25,464 nt of DNA, from positions 1 to 25,464 of IMG/VR virus record IMGVR_UViG_3300018424_000229; one strand, written 5' to 3'. The DNA is from a virus. Shown here one piece after another: positions 20,586-25,136 of this stretch. Position numbers and translations under genes: made by a program. The notes under the pieces are model-generated. The model saw only the letters and a list, made by a program, of their open reading frames with translations. It was not told the DNA's origin and searched no databases. Each line of letters starts with the position of its first letter. Positions within the stretch are counted from its first letter, which is position 1.

Positions 20586-20707
20586 CTGGATACGCCCCTA
20601 GTATCTCCAATATCCTCGCACGGACTTATTGACGTTGCCGCTCTGATTCTATCGAAACTAACAAAGGTGCTTTTAGCCGGCCGGGTCCTCTACACGGACG
20701 TATCCAG
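20586..20707 (-). ncRNA. Candidate structured RNA closed by a 12-bp stem
   Basis: On the minus strand CTGGATACGTCC (20707-20696) can pair with GGGGCGTATCCAG (20598-20586), giving twelve pairs with one G-U, around 97 bases that are GC-rich compared with the surroundings and contain CCGGCCGG. The closing stem ends right beside the SD of micro-protein B. I could not match it to a tRNA, ribozyme or known riboswitch. It may be a cis-regulatory leader. Confidence 0.45.
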
Positions 20708-20715
20708 AAAAGAGT

Positions 20716-20799
20716 CTATGCTACTATATAGAGTAATACTCCTGTTACTAGTACAAAGTTCATGATACCTGATACGAAATCAATAAGTAAGCTTTTCAT
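20716..20799 (-). CDS. 27-residue membrane micro-protein C
   Basis: Starting at ATG 20799, the frame encodes MKSLLIDFVSGIMNFVLV followed by TGVLLYIVA and a TAG stop: a basic start and one membrane helix. Its ATG overlaps the stop of the 75-residue gene by one base (TAATG), and the end of that gene supplies an SD-like AAAGG, so it is probably translated by re-initiation. It heads the run of small membrane proteins. Confidence 0.6.
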   Translation of the reverse strand: MKSLLIDFVSGIMNFVLVTGVLLYIVA

Positions 20800-21026
20800 T
20801 ATGCAACCTTTCCTGTCATCAACCATTCATATTCATCAGCCATAGCATCAAAGCATTCGTTAAGATAATCAGTAGCATAGAACGCTGATAGATCCATATG
20901 CAAGTCAGCTTCTACAAAGTTCCAGTTAATAGAGCCGTCAACGTTCTGGTTCTCAGGGTTGTCGATCGCTTTGTTAAAAGAATCGATTACGTCGTTTTTA
21001 ATAACTGATCCATTTGGTAGTAACAT
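20799..21026 (-). CDS. Small acidic protein of unknown function, 75 residues
   Basis: Not recognised. It is acidic, with a central NVDGSINWNFVEADLHMDLS and a helical end FDAMADEYEWLMTGKVA. No membrane segment. A clear SD (AAAGGAGAATATATC) precedes the ATG and the early promoter at 21052-21080 lies just upstream. It is the first gene of a long operon that continues into the membrane micro-proteins. Confidence 0.75.
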   Translation of the reverse strand: MLLPNGSVIKNDVIDSFNKAIDNPENQNVDGSINWNFVEADLHMDLSAFYATDYLNECFDAMADEYEWLMTGKVA

Positions 21027-21051
21027 GATATATTCTCCTTTTGATATAACT

Positions 21052-21080
21052 AGTATAACATATTCTCTAGAGATTGTAAA
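21052..21080 (-). promoter_or_regulatory. Early-type promoter (GGGGTTTACA family)
   Basis: TTTACA (21080-21075), 17-base spacer, TATACT (21057-21052), preceded by GTGCATTTTAGGGG. The spacer contains the palindrome TCTCTAGAGA (21064-21073), a possible operator. It drives the 21026 operon. Confidence 0.85.
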
Positions 21081-21108
21081 CCCCTAAAATGCACTTTTTT
21101 TATTTTTT

Positions 21109-21366
21109 TTATGCCACCTCATAACCAAACATAGATACTAGGAACTTATTACCAAATTCCTCTGCGATCGCCAATAGGATCTGCTCACGTGGTTCAGTAT
21201 CCACTTCATCGATATGCGCTGCAGCACCATCAAAGTCTTTCATTGCCATAAGGAACTGTGCCTCTTGGAATGATTTCATGTCATCTACATATAGTTGCTC
21301 TAGGTCTGTGCCTTTTGCTTCGATTGCGTAGCTGAATGTTTGATCGATAAGTTTCTGAACTGACAT
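21109..21366 (-). CDS. Small acidic helical protein of unknown function, 85 residues
   Basis: Not recognised. The protein starts MSVQKLIDQTFSYAIEAKG and is acidic and helical (VDDMKSFQEAQFLMAMKDFD, DTEPREQILLAIAEEFGNKF). I start it at ATG 21366 because a textbook SD (AAAGGAGATTATATC) precedes it and the early promoter at 21392-21420 lies just upstream; the open frame extends 26 codons further but that would run back through the promoter. It is a single-gene transcription unit followed by the next early promoter, without a visible hairpin terminator. Confidence 0.78.
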   Translation of the reverse strand: MSVQKLIDQTFSYAIEAKGTDLEQLYVDDMKSFQEAQFLMAMKDFDGAAAHIDEVDTEPREQILLAIAEEFGNKFLVSMFGYEVA

Positions 21367-21391
21367 GATATAATCTCCTTTTCTTATATAC

Positions 21392-21420
21392 AGTATACCA
21401 TATAAAGAACCGAATGTAAA
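21392..21420 (-). promoter_or_regulatory. Early-type promoter (TTTACA family)
   Basis: TTTACA (21420-21415), 17-base spacer, TATACT (21397-21392). It lacks the GGGG element (TTTTTG in its place). It drives the 85-residue gene at 21366. Confidence 0.75.
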
Positions 21421-21466
21421 CAAAAACGTTTCGTTTGTTTTCAATAACTTAGCATTTTTTTTCTAT

Positions 21467-21498
21467 ATAGTATACCTCCCTCTCCCCAGTATCACTAT
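21467..21498 (-). other. Hairpin at the 5' end of the transcript from the 21525 promoter
   Basis: On the minus strand ATAGT-G-ATAC pairs with GTATACTAT (nine pairs, one bulged G) around the loop TGGGGAGAGGGAG. The loop is purine-rich and contains two SD-like GGAG-type sequences. No T-run follows, so it is not a terminator. Confidence 0.4.
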
Positions 21499-21617
21499 AC
21501 TATTATACCACACTTTGGGCATTCTGTAAACCCCTCTGAGAACTTTTTCGTGCGCTTCAGTCTGCCGATTTGGTCTGACCTCAGCAGCTGCCCTTTGCAC
21601 GTTTTTTGAGGTACCAT
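21495..21617 (-). CDS. Possible 40-residue zinc-knuckle-like micro-protein
   Basis: From ATG 21617 the frame encodes MVPQKTCKGQLLRSDQIGRL, then KRTKKFSEGF and TECPKCGIIV, ending in TAG. The CPKCG end and a further Cys at residue 7 look like a small zinc-binding protein, and the middle is basic. Against it: there is no SD, a terminator lies just upstream, and a consensus early promoter (21502-21530) is embedded in its last third. It could be expressed by readthrough of the terminator. Treat as a candidate. Confidence 0.35.
   Translation of the reverse strand: MVPQKTCKGQLLRSDQIGRLKRTKKFSEGFTECPKCGIIV
21502..21530 (-). promoter_or_regulatory. Early-type promoter (GGGGTTTACA family), exact consensus
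   Basis: TTTACA (21530-21525) with GGGG directly upstream, 17-base spacer, TATAAT (21507-21502). It would give a second, longer transcript for the 21366 gene, starting at the hairpin at 21467-21498. It overlaps the possible 40-residue gene. Confidence 0.7.
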
Positions 21618-21641
21618 AGATCTATACGGAAAACGTTTAAA

Positions 21642-21662
21642 AGCCCCCTATAAAAGGAGGCT
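21642..21662 (-). terminator. Rho-independent terminator
   Basis: On the minus strand AGCCTCCT-TTTAT-AGGGGGCT (eight pairs, one G-U) is followed by TTTTAAA. It lies 53 bases after the stop of the 93-residue gene and ends the 22842-21715 operon. Confidence 0.75.
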
Positions 21663-21714
21663 CCTCAGTTTGTCTACTATAGACTTATATAAGTTTTTTA
21701 AGGGCTTATACTCT

Positions 21715-21996
21715 CTAGTCTACCATAACTTTTACATATTGCAGTTTTTTATCTTCTGGCCAGTTAGTAAAGTAATCATTATCTTTATCGAATTGAGATA
21801 ATAGAGATTCTTTATCTAATATAGTAGCATCACTAATAGATTCTCCTATATGATATTGAGAAAATTCTTCCACTTCTTCACATGTAACAGAATCTTTAGC
21901 CCAAGATATAGCTTCATTATCGGATAGAGACTCTGGTACAGCTACAGCATACCTTATTCTAAACGTGCTAATAGTATCTACTAATACATATTTCAT
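21715..21996 (-). CDS. Conserved small phage protein of unknown function, 93 residues
   Basis: The sequence begins MKYVLVDTISTFRIRYAVAV and goes on AISWAKDSVTCEEVEEFSQY, then HIGESISDATILDK and DKDNDYFTNWPEDKKLQ. It is acidic and alpha/beta. I recall homologues with the same start and the WA.D.VT...EFSQ.H.GE pattern in many T4-like phages, with no assigned function. It lies six bases after the 138-residue gene and is the last gene before a terminator. Confidence 0.78.
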   Translation of the reverse strand: MKYVLVDTISTFRIRYAVAVPESLSDNEAISWAKDSVTCEEVEEFSQYHIGESISDATILDKESLLSQFDKDNDYFTNWPEDKKLQYVKVMVD

Positions 21997-22002
21997 AATC
22001 TT

Positions 22003-22419
22003 TTAATCCCATAGTCCTTCATAATACTTACCAAAGAGACGAAATCCATTTGATATACGTTCTTGTTCTTTCTTAGCTTCTTCTATATCTTCTATTCTGA
22101 TATAAGGTTCATCTTTATTGGCTTTACAATCAAATGCATATATCATTTCATCAAGTACATAGTCCCAACGTTTAAAATGGTTATCATCAGTATCGTATTC
22201 ATTCTCTTTGGGCGGAGCTGATATAGATTTCAATTCCTTTGGTACATCCTTATCATCAACAGATGGTGCACCATGCGTAGTGGCTTTTAATTGCTTTAAC
22301 ATTGGAAGAATGATTAAGGCTAAGGTATGATCCATATTCCATGTATCATACGAATGAATCACTACATGTTCTTCTCTTGGAATATCATCATCTCGATATC
22401 TACCGATTTGTACGTACAT
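22003..22419 (-). CDS. Conserved phage protein with HGAPSVDDKDVP motif, 138 residues
   Basis: Segments SYDTWNMDHTLALIILPMLK, KATTHGAPSVDDKDVPKEL, and HFKRWDYVLDEMIYAFDC form a pattern I recall from hypothetical proteins of T4-like phages. The function is not known to me. The protein is acidic with a helical C-terminus (IEDIEEAKKEQERI). A strong SD (GAAGGAGC) precedes the ATG, and the first 17-20 bases overlap the end of the upstream gene in another frame. Confidence 0.78.
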   Translation of the reverse strand: MYVQIGRYRDDDIPREEHVVIHSYDTWNMDHTLALIILPMLKQLKATTHGAPSVDDKDVPKELKSISAPPKENEYDTDDNHFKRWDYVLDEMIYAFDCKANKDEPYIRIEDIEEAKKEQERISNGFRLFGKYYEGLWD

Positions 22420-22606
22420 CTAAAAGCTCCTTCTCATACTGAGTCATATAGAATGATTGTACATCCTTTAGCATGTTATATTCAGCAATAGTAGCTTCGG
22501 CAGGGGATGTAGTAGTGGTTAAAAGATCTTCAATTTCTTTTAAACTACGCTCAACCTGCTCTATCTTGATAGCTATTGATGAAAGCTTTTCGATATTCTT
22601 TGTCAT
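22400..22606 (-). CDS. Small coiled-coil protein of unknown function, 68 residues
   Basis: Not recognised. It is almost entirely helical, with two likely antiparallel coiled-coil arms (KLSSIAIKIEQVERSLKEIE and MLKDVQSFYMTQYEKELLD) joined by a TTTTSPAEA turn. An SD (AAAGGA) lies upstream of the ATG. It is the second gene of the operon behind the promoter at 22868-22896. Confidence 0.72.
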   Translation of the reverse strand: MTKNIEKLSSIAIKIEQVERSLKEIEDLLTTTTSPAEATIAEYNMLKDVQSFYMTQYEKELLDVRTNR

Positions 22607-22650
22607 GGTATATTCCTTTGCATTCCCAGAATCTGAGAATCCTTTCGGGC

Positions 22651-22842
22651 TCAGAAAGGTATTTCATCTCCGTGTCCCGAATCGATGTGTTGTACAGTTC
22701 TATCTTCACTTGGTATTCTAAATCCATTTACCTCTTCCCATATATGAAGTTGCGCTTTACCATACTTATTACAAAAATCAATAAGGCTCATATCCTCTGC
22801 CGCTTCTTGCATTTCAATTACCCAATTACCAATCTTGCTCAT
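22651..22842 (-). CDS. Small protein of unknown function, 63 residues
   Basis: Not recognised. Segments NWVIEMQEAAEDMSLIDFCN and AQLHIWEEVNGFRIPSED suggest a helical first half and a polar tail. It is the first gene after the early promoter at 22868-22896, with SD GGAGAAATGAA. Its stop codon lies inside one of two mutually exclusive hairpins (22632-22659) that separate it from the next gene. Confidence 0.72.
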   Translation of the reverse strand: MSKIGNWVIEMQEAAEDMSLIDFCNKYGKAQLHIWEEVNGFRIPSEDRTVQHIDSGHGDEIPF

Positions 22843-22867
22843 TTCATTTCTCCATTCTATATTATCT

Positions 22868-22896
22868 ATTATACCAAAAAAAGAGGGGTTTGTAAA
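22868..22896 (-). promoter_or_regulatory. Early-type promoter inside a terminator hairpin
   Basis: TTTACA (22896-22891), 17-base spacer, TATAAT (22873-22868), with CATTAGGGG upstream. The -35 box is in the loop and arm of the terminator at 22875-22901, and the terminator's T-run fills the spacer. Confidence 0.85.
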
Positions 22897-22901
22897 CCCC
22901 T
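22875..22901 (-). terminator. Rho-independent terminator overlapping a promoter
   Basis: On the minus strand AGGGGTT-TACA-AACCCCT (22901-22884), seven perfect pairs with a four-base loop, is followed by CTTTTTTT. It starts at the TAG stop of the 59-residue gene and contains the -35 box of the next promoter. Confidence 0.85.
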
Positions 22902-23079
22902 AATGATAATTTTTTTGAAAGTTTTCAATATCAATTTGAGTTCCAGTGACAGTAATATTGGGATTTCCACCACCAGGTCCAATTGGTTCAAATGATTGAA
23001 TGGTAAGATTATGTTGTTGAAGGATTAAAAGAAAATCCTGTACGGGACAATCGAATGCGATGTCAAATGAATAGGTCAT
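22900..23079 (-). CDS. Small early protein of unknown function, 59 residues
   Basis: Starting at ATG 23079 the frame encodes MTYSFDIAFDCPVQDFLLIL, then QQHNLTIQSFEPIGPGGGNP and NITVTGTQIDIENF. Not recognised; it looks alpha/beta with a Gly/Pro turn. A strong SD (AAAAGGAGAAACAACT) precedes it and the early promoter at 23110-23138 lies just upstream. The stop codon touches the next terminator/promoter. It is a monocistronic unit closed on both sides by terminator/promoter elements. Confidence 0.72.
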   Translation of the reverse strand: MTYSFDIAFDCPVQDFLLILQQHNLTIQSFEPIGPGGGNPNITVTGTQIDIENFQKNYH

Positions 23080-23109
23080 AGTTGTTTCTCCTTTTTAAAC
23101 TATAATACC

Positions 23110-23138
23110 CTTATAACACAAAAAAGGGAGTCTGTAAA
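23110..23138 (-). promoter_or_regulatory. Early-type promoter inside a terminator hairpin
   Basis: TTTACA (23138-23133) with GGGGG upstream, 17-base spacer, TATAAG (23115-23110). The -35 box lies in the loop of the terminator at 23120-23149. It drives the 59-residue gene. Confidence 0.8.
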
Positions 23139-23149
23139 CCCCCTTTTTT
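23120..23149 (-). terminator. Rho-independent terminator overlapping a promoter
   Basis: On the minus strand AAAAAAGGG-12 bases-CCCTTTTTT forms nine pairs and ends in its own T-run. It lies 26 bases after the stop of the outer-membrane-type gene and overlaps the following early promoter. Confidence 0.75.
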
Positions 23150-23175
23150 CATTTTTTGCATTTTTTTTAAAAAAA

Positions 23176-23541
23176 TTAGAACTTAAAGCTTGCGCCTACA
23201 GTAATGTCTGTGCGCTCTTCTAGTTCAAAGTCATAACCTACTTCACCATATAGCTCTAGGTTGTCCCAGATTTGGCGAGCAGCTTTAAAGTCTAGTGTTG
23301 GCATTTCATCGCCTAATACGAAATCATCGTTATATACTGAGATTTCTGAACCTGCTGTGAAATCAATACCCGCAAATGCATAACCAATTTCTGGCTCTAT
23401 AGTCAATGTCATGTTTTCTGCATCTACATTGTACTCTGCTGTAGTAGTTGTAGTTGCGGTAAGACCTGCAATACCTAGTTCGATTGCAGATGCTGAAGTC
23501 GCGGCAAACATTGCCACCGCTGTTGCGATTGCTAATTTCAT
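23176..23541 (-). CDS. Small outer-membrane beta-barrel-type protein with signal peptide
   Basis: The product has 121 residues. A clear signal peptide (MKLAIATAVAMFAATSASA, probable cut after A19) is followed by about 100 residues of alternating polar/hydrophobic strands (MTLTIEPEIGYAFAGIDF, NLELYGEVGYDFELEE) and the C-terminus TDITVGASFKF. A final Phe with alternating aromatics is the signature recognised by the BAM complex, so it probably sits in the outer membrane. It is too short for more than about six to eight strands. Phage-encoded outer-membrane proteins can change host surface properties, for example block superinfection; here that is only inference. SD AAGGAC. It may be co-transcribed with the Fis-like gene upstream. 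Confidence 0.75.
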   Translation of the reverse strand: MKLAIATAVAMFAATSASAIELGIAGLTATTTTTAEYNVDAENMTLTIEPEIGYAFAGIDFTAGSEISVYNDDFVLGDEMPTLDFKAARQIWDNLELYGEVGYDFELEERTDITVGASFKF

Positions 23542-23629
23542 TTTAAACGTCCTTGTATTAAAAATTACGAATTATATATTTGAAGGAGCGTTAAAAATTA
23601 GTAGTAAAAAGAAATATGGCATAGCTGTA

Positions 23630-23860
23630 TCATTTAGGTAACAAGTTATACTTCTTACATTTAGATAAGAGTGTGGTTCTTTTCAAACCCAATTTTCTAC
23701 TTGCTTTTGATTGATTCCAGTTTAAATCAATAAGCGTATCTTTAATCTTATCAATTATAAACTCATCCACTTCATCGTTTAAGCATACGCTTTCTCTTTC
23801 AACAATTAGCTTATCGAAAGTATCCCACATTACATCTTGTTCTTCTTTTTTATTAATCAT
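23630..23860 (-). CDS. Fis-type helix-turn-helix DNA-binding protein
   Basis: The product has 76 residues. The C-terminal half (about 33-76) follows the Fis/NtrC HTH_8 pattern: a helix VDEFIIDKIKDTLIDL, then NWNQSKASRKLGLKRTTLLS and KCKKYNLL, the consensus being GN-s-AA-LGi-R-tL--K. The N-terminal half is acidic. Fis proper is 98 residues; this looks like a shorter phage regulator with the same DNA-binding unit. A perfect 16-bp palindrome lies eleven bases upstream of its start, inside its likely promoter, which suggests autoregulation or control of the divergent late gene. The first Met lacks a good SD; Met 11 is an alternative. Confidence 0.75.
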   Translation of the reverse strand: MINKKEEQDVMWDTFDKLIVERESVCLNDEVDEFIIDKIKDTLIDLNWNQSKASRKLGLKRTTLLSKCKKYNLLPK

Positions 23861-23870
23861 ATATTATATA

Positions 23871-23886
23871 TGTCATTTAAATGACA
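23871..23886. promoter_or_regulatory. Perfect 16-bp palindrome, probable operator
   Basis: TGTCATTTAAATGACA is a perfect palindrome in the divergent gap between the Fis-like gene and the late promoter at 23906. On the minus strand it lies just upstream of a TATAAT (about 23869-23864), in the spacer of a weak promoter for the Fis-like gene. The bound protein is not known; the neighbouring regulator is the obvious candidate. Confidence 0.6.
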
Positions 23887-23905
23887 GTCTTAATAGGTAA
23901 TATAA

Positions 23906-23913
23906 TATAAATA
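23906..23913 (+). promoter_or_regulatory. T4-type late promoter for the exported repeat protein
   Basis: The exact TATAAATA octamer lies 32 bases before the ATG at 23946. It implies that the two exported proteins downstream are made late, together with virion proteins. Confidence 0.7.
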
Positions 23914-23945
23914 GTTTTAGACCTACTCAATCTCGGAGAAACTCG

Positions 23946-25136
23946 ATGTCTAGATTCATCTCGACGTTTGTTGTTTTTCTTGCAATGTTATCTGTCTCAT
24001 CCCACGCACAAGTTGCTAACGACGCCGACGGAAATTTTGATTCAACAAGCTATGTGGAAACTGATAATACCACTACTTCAACTACGACTAGTGATATTAC
24101 TACAGATAACACTAATACCAATAACACTACGATAGATTCGACTAGTACTAGTACGACAACTAATACTAATACGAACAACACTACTATTAATAGTACGAAT
24201 ACCAATACAAATAACAATACAAATAATACTACCATAGACTCTACCAGTAGTAATACTAATGTTAACACTAACACAAATAATACTACAATAGATTCTACTA
24301 CAACTAGTACTAACACAAACAATAATACCAATAACACCACTATTAATAGTACTACAGATAATACTAATACGAACAACAATACCAATAACACTACGATTAA
24401 TAGTACAACTACAAACACAAATAATAATGTTTTAAGTGGTGGTACAAATAATACGAACACAAATACCAATACTAATACTAATAATACCACTATCGATCAA
24501 ACTACTAATTCAACCATTGATCAAAACGTAAATCAAACAACTAATTCTACTATTAATCAAAACGTAAATAGTAATAGTAATATTACTTCAAACAACACAA
24601 ACACTAACATTAACAATACAACAAGCAATAACACCAATACAAACACTAATAATACTACGGTCAATTCAACTGCAAATAATACAAACAATAACAATAATGT
24701 TAACACAAATAATAGCAATATTGTACAAGAAGTAATTTCTCCTCCACCAAGCGCAATAGCTCCTACAATTATGGGTGGTGGTAATGATACATGTACTGTT
24801 ACATATTCTGCAGCTGTTCAAACTCAAATACTTGGTGCTTCTGGTGGTGGACATGTTCGTGATTTAAATTGTGAACGTTTAAAAAATGCTAAAACCCTAT
24901 ACAATATGGGAATGAAAGTTGCTGCTGTTTCTTTAATGTGCCAAGAGCCAACTGTGTTTAAGGCAATGGAAATGGCTGGTACTCCTTGTCCATTTAAAGG
25001 AGAAATTGGAGCTACTGCTCAAGCACTATGGGACAATAGCCCAGAGGATTTACCTGTAAAGGGACATCAACCAAATGAAACAACTAATCTACTTCTTGGT
25101 AGCGGTTTGCTTCTTTTGCTTCTCGGCATTCTCTAG
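23946..25136 (+). CDS. Exported Asn/Thr-rich repeat protein
   Basis: The product has 396 residues. Residues 1-21 are a signal peptide (FISTFVVFLAMLSVSSHA). Residues about 40-258 are almost only Asn, Thr, Ser and Ile, with the core NNTTI(D/N)ST at residues 59, 77, 93, 111, 129, 147 and 179, mostly 18 apart. A compact domain follows (about 265-365) with PPPSAIAPTIMGGG, the segment SGGGHVRDLNCERLKNAKTL and a second AMEMAGTPCPF part, carrying Cys 283, 309, 332 and 348. It ends in a hydrophobic tail (LLLGSGLLLLLLGIL). I recall similar C-terminal domains in marine T4-like phages but no function. A beta-solenoid or amyloid-like surface filament is a reasonable guess. SD CGGAGAAACTCG. Confidence 0.78.
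   Translation: MSRFISTFVVFLAMLSVSSHAQVANDADGNFDSTSYVETDNTTTSTTTSDITTDNTNTNNTTIDSTSTSTTTNTNTNNTTINSTNTNTNNNTNNTTIDSTSSNTNVNTNTNNTTIDSTTTSTNTNNNTNNTTINSTTDNTNTNNNTNNTTINSTTTNTNNNVLSGGTNNTNTNTNTNTNNTTIDQTTNSTIDQNVNQTTNSTINQNVNSNSNITSNNTNTNINNTTSNNTNTNTNNTTVNSTANNTNNNNNVNTNNSNIVQEVISPPPSAIAPTIMGGGNDTCTVTYSAAVQTQILGASGGGHVRDLNCERLKNAKTLYNMGMKVAAVSLMCQEPTVFKAMEMAGTPCPFKGEIGATAQALWDNSPEDLPVKGHQPNETTNLLLGSGLLLLLLGIL
24063..24720 (+). repeat. Asn/Thr coding repeat with 54-bp period and mixed codons
   Basis: Six units of about 54 bp encode the NNTTI core and Asn/Thr linkers, followed by looser repeats and two 12-residue STI(D/N)QNVN units. All four Thr codons and both Asn codons are used in turn, so the DNA copies are much less alike than the protein copies. 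Confidence 0.75.

Noticed and set aside
20280-20800. tRNA genes in the GC-rich stretch
   Set aside because: No T-arm GTTCGA-type motif or cloverleaf could be fitted; the closing stem encloses far more than 76 bases. I saw no tRNA elsewhere in the window.
21367-21444. 26-codon upstream extension of the 85-residue gene
   Set aside because: It begins with TTG, runs through the promoter at 21392-21420 and ignores the strong SD before 21366.
21545-21606. Plus-strand hairpin CGTGC...GCACG followed by TTTTTT as a small RNA or terminator
   Set aside because: The stem is five pairs around a loop of more than 40 bases, there is no plus-strand gene to end, and the bases fall in the possible 40-residue gene.
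24050-24490. Antisense 146-codon hydrophobic frame (Val/Leu only) opposite the Asn/Thr repeat
   Set aside because: It is the complement of ACN/AAY codons and is explained wholly by the repeat; no SD or sensible composition.
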